NCBI GenBank assembly: GCA_031841125.1
Contig: CM063113.1
Location: 39,586,197-39,650,196 of the forward strand
Direction of reading: 5' to 3'
Length of the DNA stretch: 64,000 nucleotides
From: Acanthococcus lagerstroemiae
Lineage: Eukaryota; Arthropoda; Insecta; Hemiptera; Eriococcidae
Below are positions 1-11,105 of this stretch, one piece after another. The notes beneath the pieces were generated by a model. It was not told the DNA's origin. It ran no database searches and saw nothing but the letters and a program-made list of their open reading frames with translations. A program made the position numbers and the translations under genes. Each line of letters begins with the position of its first letter. Position 1 is the stretch's first letter.

Positions 1-331
1 GTAAAACCGCCACTGGTTTTCCCTCTCTCTCTTTCTCTCTTTTTTTTTCCTTCTCTCTTTTAGAAATTTCGATTTTCGAACCGAAGAACACTTGATTTAC
101 TTTTTCGAAAACTATAACGGCTAAAACTTTTTTCGCCCTACTAATTTAGACGAAAAATTTGCCTCAGCCTCCTCCCTTTCTTTTACCTTTCTTTTAATTA
201 CCACTAACGTGTATAATGTACTCGTACAGAGGCAGAAACACAAATAATAACGCCGAACGTCTTCGCAAACGCAGTGTGGCACGACGTGTACCTTACTACT
301 CATAGATATACTTGCGAGCAAGGAACGTTAG

Positions 332-339
332 TATATATA
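332..339 (+). promoter_or_regulatory. TATA box of a putative snRNA-type Pol III promoter
   Basis: The sequence TATATATA starts 30 bp upstream of the first base of the 9-bp terminal helix of the RNA candidate at 362-608. That spacing is normal for a TATA box of an external (type 3) Pol III promoter as used by U6, 7SK and MRP RNA genes. I could not recognise a proximal sequence element further upstream, because this element differs strongly between insects. The assignment depends on the RNA candidate being real. Confidence 0.4.
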
Positions 340-361
340 CGCGAAAATTACCATTCTCGTT

Positions 362-608
362 CGGAGGTGCGTGCCATGTGGTGGCACTCCTGAATCGCAT
401 CCCCTTCCCAAGGTAGGGAGATCTTCAGCGGTGTATCACGTGGAAATTCCAGGAGCATGGACGACTCCCGTAGCAACATGTTCGACGCTCGGTCGAGCCG
501 TCGTGGCGTGCTCTTCGAAGGTCCGCGAGCTTTCGTATGCCTTACCCAGCGGGTTTTAAAGGCACCTCCGCATATTGGCACCGCCTGAAGCGGTACGCCA
601 GCCTTTTT
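362..608 (+). ncRNA. Candidate Pol III structured RNA, 7SK-like architecture
   Basis: About 240 nt, higher in GC than its flanks. The two ends pair perfectly: CGGAGGTGC (362-370) with GCACCTCCG (562-570). A small hairpin follows directly (GTGCC 371-375 with GGCAC 383-387). After the closing helix comes a spacer and a 3' hairpin (576-600) followed by GCC and T5. A closing helix of the ends, then a separate 3' hairpin, then a T run is the layout of 7SK RNA. Two short words, CCCCTTCC near 400 and CGCTCGGTCGA near 488, also occur in vertebrate 7SK as I remember it. Against this identity, only one GATC is present (420-423), whereas the HEXIM-binding 5' hairpin of 7SK normally has two opposed GAUC motifs. 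RNase MRP, SRP RNA or an unknown Pol III RNA remain possible. The structure is seen; the family is inferred. Open frames across it on both strands are incidental. Confidence 0.45.
576..608 (+). terminator. 3' hairpin and T5 Pol III terminator
   Basis: TGGC-A-CCGC (576-584) pairs with GCGG-T-(AC)-GCCA (590-600), with loop CTGAA and a 2-nt bulge. TTTTT follows at 604-608. Pol III stops at four or more T residues, so this would define the 3' end of the RNA candidate. Confidence 0.45.
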
Positions 609-979
609 GCTTGCGAATAATCAAATTTTTAATATTTTATCTACGTAGGTTTATTTTTAGTTTCCGTCTTCGACTTCCACCGTTTTACACCTTAGTATTT
701 AAAAATATTTGCAGTTTCTAAATAATGGTTAAATTATCGAATGAGTCTACTGTTTCGTAAAAACGTACTTTTTTTTTTTAATTTTATTTTTTCACAGACG
801 CCATAATATGCGCGCACACAATAAGAATCGACTGGTAAATCGAAATGTCTATAGTTAGGGTTTTGCAGTATAATTAAAATTTATCGGAAACGGAAGGGAC
901 GGAGATTTATGCCAGATCACTTACACGTCGAAAGATGTATTGGAATAGAGGAGCGGGAAAGGTGGTGAAATATAAAAAT
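609..979. other. AT-rich spacer, nothing recognised
   Basis: Intergenic AT-rich DNA with a T9 tract near 771-779. I see no ORF with protein-like composition, no terminal inverted repeats and no tandem repeat. Confidence 0.5.
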
Positions 980-2011
980 AAAAAATGCTTGATGCGTTAA
1001 CATTTCAGACGAAATTGGGGCTTTTAAGCTTGACGTGGCTGAAATCTAGAGGTAGCCCCGTTGAGAGAAAAAGAAGGCCTGGGGGAATTTCCACGGGCCC
1101 CCTCTCGTTCCAAGTCATTTTGTTCTTTTGTCAGATGGGAAAAAATTATAAAATACCGGATAAGAGGTTTCTTTCATGACGTAAGGAAGGGGGGAAATTT
1201 ATCGAAAAGGAGAAATGGTAATTTCTTTTATTATTTTGGATCAACAGTAGGGTACAGGGGGAGTAGGTTTCTACATCAAGAAGCAGTGGATAGCTCACGT
1301 AAAAGAAATAAAGGGTATCAGTGAACGCAGTATTGAAAATTGAGATAAATAAATGAACCAAACTTTCGATAATCCAAGTTTATGCTCTAACATTAAACTC
1401 TTCAATGGTCGGGAAATCGAAAAGTTTTACGACCAGTTGAGCCAAATTTATGAAAATGAAAGATAATATTATACAATAATAATGGGGGACTTTATTGCCA
1501 AGGTGTGTGAAAATAGGGGAAATAGAAGAAATGTTGGTAAATATGCTAAAGGAGAAACAAACGAAAATGCGAAAAGGCTGTTAAATATAATTTAAAAATA
1601 GCTGGATCGTTTTTCAAAAAGATTGGTAACAAGAGATAGACAAATCAAAAAATGAAATAGATCATATTTGGTCAACGAAATGAAAATTGTAATGGACGTG
1701 GATGTTATTTCAGATTTATACTTCAGCTCAGGTCATTGGATGGGGAGGTGCAAGTTGATATTTCCAAATATAACGAACATTTCAGTACAACAGAGTGAAA
1801 ATAAAAATAATAGTTACATCATCCCTATGTATCAAATATCACAAGCTTTGAATATATTACAAGAAAAATCGGAAACAGTAGTTACCATTGAGAGGATGCA
1901 AGCAAAATACGATAAAATTGAGACGTACATTGAAGAAACGATGTGGCAAGTGCTGAGGAGTCTAAAGATCGAGACACAAACAAATGACAAACTGAGTATA
2001 CAAACAAAAAA
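980..2011 (+). mobile_element. RTE-type LINE, endonuclease (EN) half, decayed
   Basis: Remnant of the apurinic-type endonuclease of an RTE-like non-LTR retrotransposon, read across several frames. From 5' to 3': a degraded N-terminus near 1000-1130; a stretch resembling 'GYRGVGFYIKK' near 1250-1290; 'IIQVYA' near 1370; the catalytic-region motif 'MGDF' near 1480; and the C-terminal 'DVISDLYFSSGHW' (functional enzymes have SDHR here) near 1700-1750. Stops and frameshifts are frequent, so it is dead. The reading resumes at 3431 in the same orientation after the 2020-3422 insertion, so 980-4757 was one element. The frame at 1668-2018 covers the EN C-terminus and start of the linker. Confidence 0.8.
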
Positions 2012-2019
2012 CCTATAGA

Positions 2020-3422
2020 CAGAGGCGAAACTACAGGTGGTGTGGGGAGTTGACCCCCCCTCCCCCAATAATTTGGCAGTCGGCAAATTTTGAAACTGTT
2101 CATTTGAATTTTTCATTTTTTGCGAATGTCTGTTTGTTCGTTTGTTTGTTTATTATTATTATTATTATTATTTTTTTTTTCAATTAAAAAATATTTCGAT
2201 TAAGAAATCGGCAATTTTATAATTTGGTCAGCGAATGTTTTATTTCAAAAAAACTATTTGTCGGCAAATTTTTCGTCTCCACCTCACCAAACTGAAAGTT
2301 AAATTTCGTTTCTGAAAATGGAGTACCCTAGACTGCCGAAGGTTTCAAGCTGAGTATCGAACGTTATCTGAAAATCTGAAAGTCGGTAGCAAAGGTTGAA
2401 CTTCGAATTTCAATGACTATTGTGTTTTCATTAGATTCTCTGTTTGACCTAGAGCCTGAAATTTGAGAAAGTTGAACATTTTATTGAATTATAAAAGTTG
2501 AAAGCAAAATACTTATTTTCCAGTGTCACAAGCTGAATCCGATAGCAAATGTTCTATTGTTTAATTTACGGTCTTTGGTCCTGGTGAATATAAGTGGGAA
2601 ATTTAGTCTGGAACAAAAGTCAAAATTCCATGTGTTTTTCCCATAAGAATGCAAAGGAGCTTGTGGCAATGAATATAGGAGGGAAATTTAATCTGGAACA
2701 AAAGTCAAAACTCCATGTGTGTTCTTCTCAAATATTCTTAACATTCTTCCAGCTTACCCTCCCAGATAAGGGTATGCTCATGCGCGCAGATGTAAGTGCT
2801 TGGGGGATGAAGTTATAATCTGCATTTACAGGAATGAACACGGGGGGTAAAAATTGTGAAAGTCCCAACCGACTCAACTCAGAATTCCAAAGTATCAAAG
2901 CAAAAAAAATCTTTTGACCTGTTGGATTTGTTTTACCAACTGACTCAACTCAAAATTCCCATGTATGAATGCAAAAGGAGAAAAACCTTTTGACTTGTTG
3001 GGTTTTCCCAACTTCTCAACTCAATTTCCAAGTATTGAAGCAAAAGAAAAATCTTTCAACTTGTTGGATTCTTCTAAATCGCCTGACTGAAATGGTGAAA
3101 AATTCCTACTGGTTGGGGGGGGGGAGTTAAGTTGCCCCCCTTATGGGTACGTCTCGACCGAAACTATGAGGGGTGAACCCCCACCCAAATAATTTGGCAG
3201 TCCGCATATTTTGAAACTGTTCATTTGAATCTTTCATTTTCTAAGAACGTTTGTTTGTTTATTTGTTTATATTTTTTTCAAATAAAAATATTTTAATTTA
3301 AAAGTCGGCGAATTTTTAGTTTTAAATAATATTTGTCGGCAAATTTTCCTTATCCACCAGCCCCCCCCCCTCCAAAAAAGAAAAATTTAAAAAAAAAACC
3401 TGAACGTCAGGTTTTGTCTCTG
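2020..3422 (+). mobile_element. Composite hAT-type non-autonomous element, copy A
   Basis: The left end is CAGAGGCGAAACT and the right end GTTTTGTCTCTG, imperfect terminal inverted repeats of hAT type (CAGGG-like). The 8-bp flanks are CCTATAGA (2012-2019) and CTTTTAGA (3423-3430), 6 of 8 identical, which fits a mutated hAT target duplication. The insertion splits an RTE reading frame exactly there. Internally there are two direct-repeat units in the same orientation (2020-2314 and about 3153-3422). Each has the words 'aatttggcagtc' near its start and 'gtcggcaaatttt' near its end. Between them lies a non-coding core starting AAAATGGAGTACCC. No transposase is present. Related copies are at 8108-9311, 10625-10875, 37392-39899 and 45605-46536. 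Confidence 0.8.
2862..3080 (+). repeat. Three-copy tandem repeat of about 70 bp in the core of copy A
   Basis: Three diverged units start near 2866, 2937 and 3009. Each contains an 'actcaactca' word, then 'caaaag-aaaaatcttt', then 'acttgttggatt'. The other copies of this family lack the array, so it seems to have expanded, or been acquired, within this copy. Confidence 0.65.
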
Positions 3423-3430
3423 CTTTTAGA

Positions 3431-4757
3431 AAGAATAATGAATCTCAAGAAAAAGAAATTACAAACTCGAGTAGAAAGTATTGAGTTCACAGAGATCAAC
3501 AAGTTAGTCAAAAAAAAAAAATTAAAGTGAAATGATAAGACAAGTATTGGAGGAAGCATGGTTAATAAAAAAAGTAAAAAAAGAAATTTCAAAGGGTACT
3601 AACATCCTACCCAAAATCAAGTGTAATAATGATTTCTTATTTGAGAGGGAACAAATAGTCAGAGCAACGGAATTTTATGAAAAACTGTACAGGGTACAAG
3701 AGGAAGCAACAACTGGGCAAGACGTAGAGAAATGGGAATTAAACTTGAGAAATCAGGATAAAGTAGAGCCAATTCTGGAAGATGAGGTTGCAAAAGCTTC
3801 AAGGGAACTAAAGTTGAATAAAGCGCCAGACCCAGATAAAACTGATACCTAATAGTATTTTGAAGTTAATTTCGGAGAAAATCTCCCAATCTTTGACTGA
3901 TATATTTAACGAAATTCTAAACACTGAAGAAATCCCTAAACAATGACTGATAGCTGAAATAATTTTATTATTTAAAAATGTGATAGATCAGAAATATACA
4001 ATTATCGCCCTATCAGCCTCTCCTCCAATATTTGTAACTTATTTATGAAAATCTTGAAAGCTAGAATATATAAAATTTTGGATTCAGAGCAGAAAATAAA
4101 ACAAGCACGTTTCCGAAAAAATTTCAGCACCATTGATCACATCCATACACCAAGGTGAATAATGGAAAAATTAATTCAGATACAACATATAGACGTCCAC
4201 TTTCTATTCATTGACTTCAATAAGGCGTTCCATTCAGGACATCATGATAAAGCGTGGAATGCATTGGCTATACAAGGGTTACATAAAAAAATTATACAAG
4301 TTTTGACCAATTTATTTAGAAGCATACATAAAACTTGATAAAAAAGGGGAAAACTTTCAAATTCACAGCGGAGTCAAACAAGGGGACTCTCCCAACATTT
4401 TAAATATTATTCTCTAGCAAATATTTCGCAAATTAGACTGGAAAGGGAAGGGAATAAAAATAAATGGAAAATGGGTCAACAATCTCAAATTTGCTGATGA
4501 TATAGTCCTGATAGGTAAAACTAACGAAGACGCGAATGCCAAAAATCAGGACTGGAACTGAATGTCCGAAAACAAAAATATTATCAAAGAATAAAGAATC
4601 AAGTGGAGTACATTTAGATGGGGAGCTAATTTAAAACGTAAAAGATTTTAAATATTTGGGACAAAAATACTATCATTTGAAAATAAAATGGAAGATGGGC
4701 GAATTAGTAGGGACGTACCTACTCAATTCAAGGTTGTAATAAAATAAAATGATGTAG
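3431..4757 (+). mobile_element. RTE-type LINE, linker and reverse transcriptase half
   Basis: Continuation of the element starting at 980. The frame at 3532-3852 encodes the EN-RT linker and the start of RT ('ATEFYEKLY', 'ELKLNKAPDPDK'). After frameshifts, RT motifs follow: 'YNYRPISLSS' near 4000, 'FIDFNKAFH' near 4205, 'GVKQGDS' near 4375 and the catalytic 'FADD' near 4490. The coding sequence then breaks off near 4700. It is joined by a deletion to the 3' terminus CAAGGTTGTAATAAAATAAA, which matches the tail of the copy at 11106-12697. Several stops show that it is inactive. Confidence 0.8.
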
Positions 4758-5905
4758 CCGTAAGCGTTGAAATTCAGGCCTTTTAAAAATATCGGGCCCC
4801 CCTAAACGTCCGGGCCCGGGGTATTTCTCCCCCCCCCGTTCTCCCCCCGCTCTCGTCAGGGTTGTCTAGCGGTGAACTATGAAATTGAGAATCAACGCAT
4901 CTGGAATCACGACGTTGAACTTCATAGGCTGTTACCAACTACACTCCCAAATTTACACTTACTCGCAAAAAAATAAATAAAACTTCAGGGAGCGATGTTC
5001 TTCCCCCGAATTTTGACTGGGAGCAGTTATTCCCTCTGCGCCTCAGTTTCATCGCCTATACTTAATACTAGTTTTGTTACTTTATCAACGAATAGTAGTT
5101 ACCAGAATATAAAAAAATTGATGCGTTTTTTTATGATGGTGCTGAAAGTAAACAAATGATACGTTGAACTCCTCTCCCCCATTCCAATTAATTTTTTTTT
5201 AGGTACAGATTGCAATGTACTCCAGTACATCCACCCCCTTCGTTCGACGCCGCTGCACTAGGTGCAATCAGTGGTAATTACATGCGGCGGTATAACGCTC
5301 GACGTGAAATCGTACAATTGCGATCATGTGTTAGAAATTTGCGAATTTGGATGACATTCAAAATTACGGACGTTTGAACTTTCTTTAATGTGTCGACTGA
5401 ACAGGGGGGAACGAATTCGGAACGAAGCTAAAAATAGGGAAAATTAGATTTTATAGAATTATTCGCGCGCGTTTTTAGCATTTTTTCAAGAGCGATAGCA
5501 AAACAAATACTTAACTGCTATTTTCAGGTCGACAGAGCCGAATGCGTCCGCATTTGAATATTTTATTTTTCGTGCGAACGAAAATCTCCATTTGTTACGA
5601 AGTACGAATATTAGAAACAAGAGTCATCCTGTGCCTGTGTACAGGAATTGTAGGTTTTGGTGCGAAAATCTTGTAACCCGTCATGATATGGAATATATGG
5701 AGCCATCAACCTAAGTTTCGGATTGGCCTCTTCCGGGAGATATAACCTCTCTTATTTTTGGTGGAAGAAATGAAAGAGAAAGTTGTCAGAAACATTAAAC
5801 GTCGCAGATGCTAGAAAATTTTGACAAAATTTAGAATGTTTGAGTAGGGGAACAATTTCAAGATACTGGTTTAGTTGAAATTCTCACCGTTAATATTTTT
5901 CACTA
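4758..5905. other. Spacer with G/C homopolymers and possible orphan transposon ends
   Basis: No gene seen. A GC-rich stretch at 4790-4850 contains C8-C9 runs and 'gggcccggggtat', resembling the GC-rich ends of the CAGGGCCGGATTTA elements at 23105 and 42740. 'CGACGCCGCTG' near 5246-5257 could be an isolated hAT right end, but I found no partner. Confidence 0.35.
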
Positions 5906-6089
5906 CAGGGTGGGCCAAAAGTCAGCATACAAATTTGCATGTTTCAATTTTCACGATTCTATATAAATTTGCATTTTTCAATGTTTACGATTCTTTAGTT
6001 ATTTGTAAACAATGACAATTACAATTATGTTTTTAAATGTAAAAAAAAAAAAAAACTCGAGAGCGTATGCTGACTTTTGGCCAACTCGG
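5906..6089. mobile_element. Mariner-type MITE (184 bp)
   Basis: The left end CAGGGTGGGCCAAAAGTCAG is repeated inverted at the right (CTGACTTTTGGCC...CTCG). TA dinucleotides sit outside both ends (5904-5905 and 6090-6091), the target site of Tc1/mariner elements. It carries an A-rich tract inside and no transposase. It lies directly beside the minus-strand RTE fragments. Confidence 0.7.
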
Positions 6090-6094
6090 TATTT

Positions 6095-6470
6095 TGGGGT
6101 ACAACTTTGCGCTCCCTATTCCCCACAGTTTTATTCATAATAATACGTATACCTGCTTGCTCTCTTTTCTCTGCTGTATTAATTATCCTATGCTCCCCCA
6201 TCCAAAATTCATTTTCTTCCGGCCATCTCACTTCACTGATTCCTATTATAAATAATTTTAATGTTTTCATCTCTTTCTTCAAGTTTTCTAATTTGCCTGC
6301 CTCATTCAGTATCCTTACTTTCCATGTCGCTTTTCTCAATTCCAGTTGTTTCTCACTAGGCAGTCTCCACCCGTACATTCGAATGAGAGATTTTTTACGT
6401 CCGGAACTATCATTTATTTCGTGAATTGATATCCTAATCTTGTGATCGAAACGCATATTTCCAGAGAATT
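6095..6470 (-). mobile_element. RTE-type LINE, EN N-terminal fragment
   Basis: The minus-strand frame 6025-6456 encodes the start of an endonuclease: 'TWKVRILNEAGKLENLKKEM', then 'IIGISEVRWPEE', then 'FWMGEHRII'. TWNVRTLN and the E of SEVRW are hallmarks of APE-type endonucleases. The fragment stops where the mariner MITE begins. On its 5' side it abuts the C-terminus of another RTE copy in the same orientation (6480-8100). That gives a head-to-tail junction, or a rearranged single element. Confidence 0.75.
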
Positions 6471-6479
6471 ATTGTTAGT

Positions 6480-8100
6480 TGTTATAGTCCTTAGTCTCTC
6501 GACTAGTAGGTTGCACCTCTCTGCTTTATTTTCCTCCTGTGCTAATGTTTTCATTTCTGAGAAGGAGTTACACTCTGTATCCTTCATTATTTGCTCTTCA
6601 TAGCTCATTCTTTGCCTTCGTTTCCCGTTCTTTCCCTCAACCATTCCCTCTAGGAGTAATAACAAATAATGATATAAATATTATAGCCTATCATTATAAC
6701 TCTTCTCTTTACAATTAAACTCCAAATTTTTCTTTCCTTCCTATTTGCCTCAGTACGTCCTCATTCCTGATTTTTTCTGTCTATTTGATTTTCAACATTC
6801 TCCGATAACACGACATTTCAAAAGCGTTTATCCTTTTTCTTTCTTGTGTTCTTATTGTCCAGATTTCACATCCATACAATGCTATACTCCAAATATACGT
6901 TCGAAGAAATCTCAGTCTTACTTTCAAATCTATGTTTGTCCGAAATATGTCTCTTTTTTTTGGGGGGGGGGGCTGTCTTAGCTTATTCTATTCTACTCTT
7001 TATTTCTGTTTTACTTCTACCCCATCTTATTGCGTTATCAGACCATCTAAGTACTTAAATTCCTTAATTTCTTTATTTTTTCACATCCTCTTTCCATATA
7101 TTTATTGGATTTTGTTTCCATCTATAGACTGCCATCACATATGTTTTATTTTTATTCATCTTATATTTTATTTTCAGTAACTTTTTCAGTGTTTTCTTTA
7201 GTTCGTCTCTGCTTCTTTCCACTATTGCAGTGGCATCTGCAAACCTCATCATTCTAACCGTTTCCCCTAGAATGATCACATCTGATTTCCTTTCATTCAT
7301 TTCTTCAATTACTCTTTCTATAAATAGGTTAAATAATACCGGCGACAAATAGCAACCTTGTCTCACTCTTTTTTAAATTTTAGTTTCTTTCACTTTATCA
7401 TCTATTTGTATTTGAGCCTTTTGATCCTTCTATAAGTTTCATATTACTCTTCTTTCCTCATACTTTAACTCCTACCTCCATCAATATTTGAAACTTTTTT
7501 GACCATTCAATATTATCAAAAGCTTCTTCTAGATCTACAAATGTTACCTACATATCTATTCAAATCTTTTTTTTAGGATAAAAGCCTCCTCTACTTTTTC
7601 TGAATCCAAACTGATCTTCTCCCACTTTTTCTTCCAATTTATATTGTATTCTCTTACTTATTATCCTAGCTAATGCGATATAGTAAACTTAGGGTAGATA
7701 ATCTTCACATTTGCTAGCCCCTGCTTTTTTAGTGATCATCAACCTGCTTCTCTGGAAAACTATTGCCGGTATTTCTCCTTCCTCATTCATTCTACAAGTT
7801 AATTCATGATTTTTTTTTTTTGAAACTACATACTTCTCCTTCATTCTTCGGTAACTCAAGGGGTAATTCCATTAACTACTTCGATTTTACCTGCTTTCAT
7901 TCCATTTGGAGCTTTATCAAATTCCGATCTCAAAATAGGATCTCCTCTTTCTTCATCCTATACAACGTATACACTATCTTCTCTTTCCATACATTTACTA
8001 CCTACTCCATTCTTATACAGTTTTTCAGAATATCCCACCCATGTTTTTATTTTGTCTTTTTTAGTGTCTAATAATTTCCCTTTTTCATCCGTTTAGTTAT
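6480..8100 (-). mobile_element. RTE-type LINE, RT to C-terminus, decayed
   Basis: Read from high to low coordinates. Degraded RT lies at 8100-7370. The frame 7366-7073 follows, with 'RQGCYLSPVLFNLFIE' and a mutated catalytic motif FADA in place of FADD. Then come a degraded thumb region and the typical C-terminal 'LLLEGMVEGKNGKRRQRMSY' (6665-6600). A G10 tract near 6961 interrupts the frame. The sequence belongs to the same subfamily as the fragments at 21020-22110 and 26640-30290 ('SEVRWPEE', 'GMVEGKNWKG'). Confidence 0.75.
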
Positions 8101-8107
8101 GTTCTCT

Positions 8108-9311
8108 CAGAGACGAAACTTAACTTTCAGTTTCGGGGGGGGGGGGGGAGGAAAATTTGCCGACAAATATTTTTTTAAACTAAAAATGCGCTGACAAGGC
8201 ATTATGAAAATTTGAAAATTTGCCGATTTTTCAATAAAAATATTTTTCAATTGAAAAAACAAAAATAAACAAACAAACGTTCTTAGAAAATGAAAAATTC
8301 AAAGGAACAGCTTCAAAATATTTCGACTGCCAAATTATTTGAGATGGGGTTCGCCCCCCATAGTCTCGTCCCTGAAAATGCAGATTGGAACCTTATCCTC
8401 CAAGCACTCACATCTGCGCACATGAGCATACCCCAGTCTGGGAGGGTAAGGTGGAAGGATGTTAGAAATACTTGAAAGGAACACACAACTTCCTTTACAC
8501 ATCAAGGTAGTCGTTATTTACTCTTGGTGATCTTTTTATCTGAATTTCCTCTGATTCGTCTCCTAAACTGGTTCCAATAAAATAAAACAAAAAACCAAAA
8601 AACCTACAAAGTTTCAGGTCGGTCGGATTAGGGGAATCCGTACCACAAGCTCCCTTTCGTTCTTATTGGAAAACCCCATGGAATTTTGACTTTTGTTTCA
8701 GACTAAATTTCTCTCCTATATTCACCAGGACCAAAGACCATAAATTATACAATAGAACATTTGCTATCGGATTCAGCTTATGACGTTGAAAAATAAGTCT
8801 TTTGCTTTCAACTTTTAGAATTCAATAAAATGTTCAACTTTCTCAAATTTCAGGCTCTAGGTCAAACAGAGAATCTAATGAAAACACAATAGTCATTGAA
8901 ATTCGAAGTTCAACCTTTGCTACCGACTTTCAGATTTTCGAAGGTCTTCCATATTTTAGCTTTGTTTCATCCTTTCAGATAACGTTCAATACTCAGCTCG
9001 AAACCTTCGGCTTTTGACTGACTAGTTTCTGAGAGGAGTCCAGGGTACTCCATTTTCAGAAATAAATTTGACTTTCAATTCGGGAAGGTGGAGAAGAAAA
9101 ATTTGCCGCCAAATATTTTTTGAAAACTAAAAATTCGTCAATAGAATTTTTTTAAATTAAAAATTTGCCAATTTTTTAATTGAAAAAATGTATATATACA
9201 AACAAGCATTCATAAAAATTAAAATTTTAAATGAATAGTTTCAAAGTTTACCGACTGCCAAACTGTTGGGGCGTGTTTTTCCGCCCCCACACCCCTATAG
9301 TTTCGTCCCTG
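8108..9311 (-). mobile_element. Composite hAT-type non-autonomous element, copy B
   Basis: In plus-strand reading it begins CAGAGACGAAACTTAACTTT and ends ATAGTTTCGTCCCTG, so it is copy A's family in reverse orientation. Both long direct-repeat units are present (8108-8375 and about 9050-9311) around the conserved core, recognisable by 'cagattggaaccttatcc' and 'gagtccagggtactccatttt'. The flanks (TGTTCTCT, TGTCGAAC) do not match, so the target duplication is lost or the borders are rearranged. It lies at the truncated 5' side of the RTE copy at 6480-8100. No protein is encoded; the 61-codon frame at 8290 is incidental. Confidence 0.75.
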
Positions 9312-9326
9312 TGTCGAACTTTTTAA

Positions 9327-9752
9327 CAAGGTGGCCACTTTTCTTCAATTATGATTTTCCCTGATTTTTCCAGATCCACTTCTCAATTTTTTCTCAACGA
9401 GTAATCCTACTGGTTGGAAGTTTAATGAGTGTTGACACATTATTTCTTCTTCAATTTCCCTCTAGTGCCGTAATTTTCTACCAATAGGCAGTTAACAAAC
9501 ATTTTATAAAGAACTGAACATAGGTACCAATCATCAGGAAAAAAATCTCTTTATTCAGTTTTTTATAGTTAACTAATTTGTACCTGATTCAAATTGCAAA
9601 AAGAAAATAGAACCATAATATTTCTATACCAAACAGTTTTATTAAGCCTTTTTTGTTGAAAATTTCATGACTTTTCCATGGCTTTTCCCTGACTGAAAAG
9701 ATTCCCTGACTTTTCCCTGATTTCCAATTTTTCCAGGAAAGTGGCCACCCTG
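9327..9752. mobile_element. hAT-type MITE, CAAGGTGGCCACTTT family
   Basis: The left end CAAGGTGGCCACTTTTC is inverted at the right as GAAAGTGGCCACCCTG. The interior is AT-rich with repeated 'ccctgatttttcc'/'ttttccctgatt' words near both ends, as in subterminal transposase-binding repeats. No clear 8-bp duplication was found. It directly follows copy B. Confidence 0.65.
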
Positions 9753-10624
9753 TTTAAGGTTCATTCAGACTTCGCTGAGACTTTCTTAGCAGCGTTCAAA
9801 CTTATCAAATTCGTGACGGATCAAAGAGATAATTCCAGGAGAGACGATTTGGAATGTGAGAATAAGAATTAAGTAGTTTTAATCCTCTCCCTCTCCATTC
9901 ACCGAAGAAAACAAAATTATAGAAATATGGTTATGATAGAGAACATACAGCATGGTAGAAAATACAAAAATGACTAAAACGACCTAAATGGTGAAAATGA
10001 AAGAAATGATGAAAGTCTACCTGCCTGCTAGTCTGTTTGTCCGATGGAATAGCTGATTGACTACAGTTGGTATGGAAACGTTATGGATATGTACTGGAGT
10101 AGTCTCGAAGGGTTATGAAGGCGGGGGAAGAGATCACTAATCAAGATTTGATATATCATTAACTTGCTCTGTAAACTCATATACTAAAGCCCTCCCAGAG
10201 TTATTTTGAAATGCACCCAACTCTGATTATGACAGTGTGATTTATTAAGGCTTGGTTTAACATTCTTTTTTCTGCAGAATCCTCTTCCGAACGTGATCAA
10301 GCCTTTGAAAAGCTCCTTTACAGAGGTGCACCAAAAATACTTTGTTGGGAAAGGTATCCTAATCCCAACAACAAAATGTTACCCTTGACCAGGAGTTTCA
10401 CTCTTCAAATCGCGCCAATTCTGGATTCGGTTTTCCCAGCTATTGGAAATTCAAACATTTTTTAAATCCGCGAACAAATGTAGTTTCGATTTCAAACATA
10501 TCCGACTGATGCTTCGAATTTTCCATTTTTCACCCCACTGATGGAGAAGTGTACAGCTGAGCTGACGAAAGTGTCCTAGACCTTTCCCGTCTGCCTGAAT
10601 TCCCCTCGTCGAAAACGAAATTTT
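9753..10624. other. Unannotated spacer
   Basis: Mixed-composition DNA without recognisable coding sequence, inverted repeats or tandem repeats. The minus-strand frame 10451-10684 overlaps the next element and has no protein-like features. Confidence 0.4.
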
Positions 10625-10875
10625 CAGAAACGAAATTTGACTTTCAGTTGGGGGAGTTGTAGAGAAAAATTTGCCGTTAAACATTTTTTTAAACTAAAAA
10701 GTTGCCGATTTTTTAATCGAAATATTTTTCAATTGAAAAAAAAAAGCAAATAAACAAAGAAACATTCATAAAAAATGAAAAATTCAAATGAACAGTTTCA
10801 AAATTTGCCAACTGCTAAATTATTGGGTGGGGGTGAGGGTTTCAACCCCCACATCCGTCTATAGTTCCGCCCTTG
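10625..10875 (-). mobile_element. Solo unit of the composite hAT-type family, copy C
   Basis: A single direct-repeat unit in reverse orientation, from CAGAAACGAAATTTGAC to ATAGTTCCGCCCTTG, with the usual internal words ('gccgattttttaat', 'tttgccaactgc'). No core and no second unit are present. The flanking 8-mers do not match well. It resembles a solo LTR in logic: either unit-unit recombination removed the core, or the unit is an independent MITE from which the composites arose. Confidence 0.7.
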
Positions 10876-11105
10876 GATACATCTCCAGGGAAGAATACTG
10901 ATGTTGTTTCCCCATGCTTTCATCAGGGTTTATCTGTCGTTTTCCTTCTGCGCCTTCAGTTCTTCTTAGAGCTCCCTCACCGCGTCAAGGTAGCATACGT
11001 AGCGGTGGATGTTGTAACTAGTGTTGTTTAATATCGTAAAATTATTTTTTCGAAATTCTCACTGAAAATTTTCAAAATAAATTTCAATTGTGAAATTAAT
11101 TTGTT

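Noticed and set aside
8108..9311. LTR retrotransposon or TRIM, because of the direct terminal units
   Set aside because: No TG...CA ends, primer-binding site or polypurine tract. The outer ends are CAGGG-type inverted repeats and copy D has an 8-bp duplication, which fits hAT instead.
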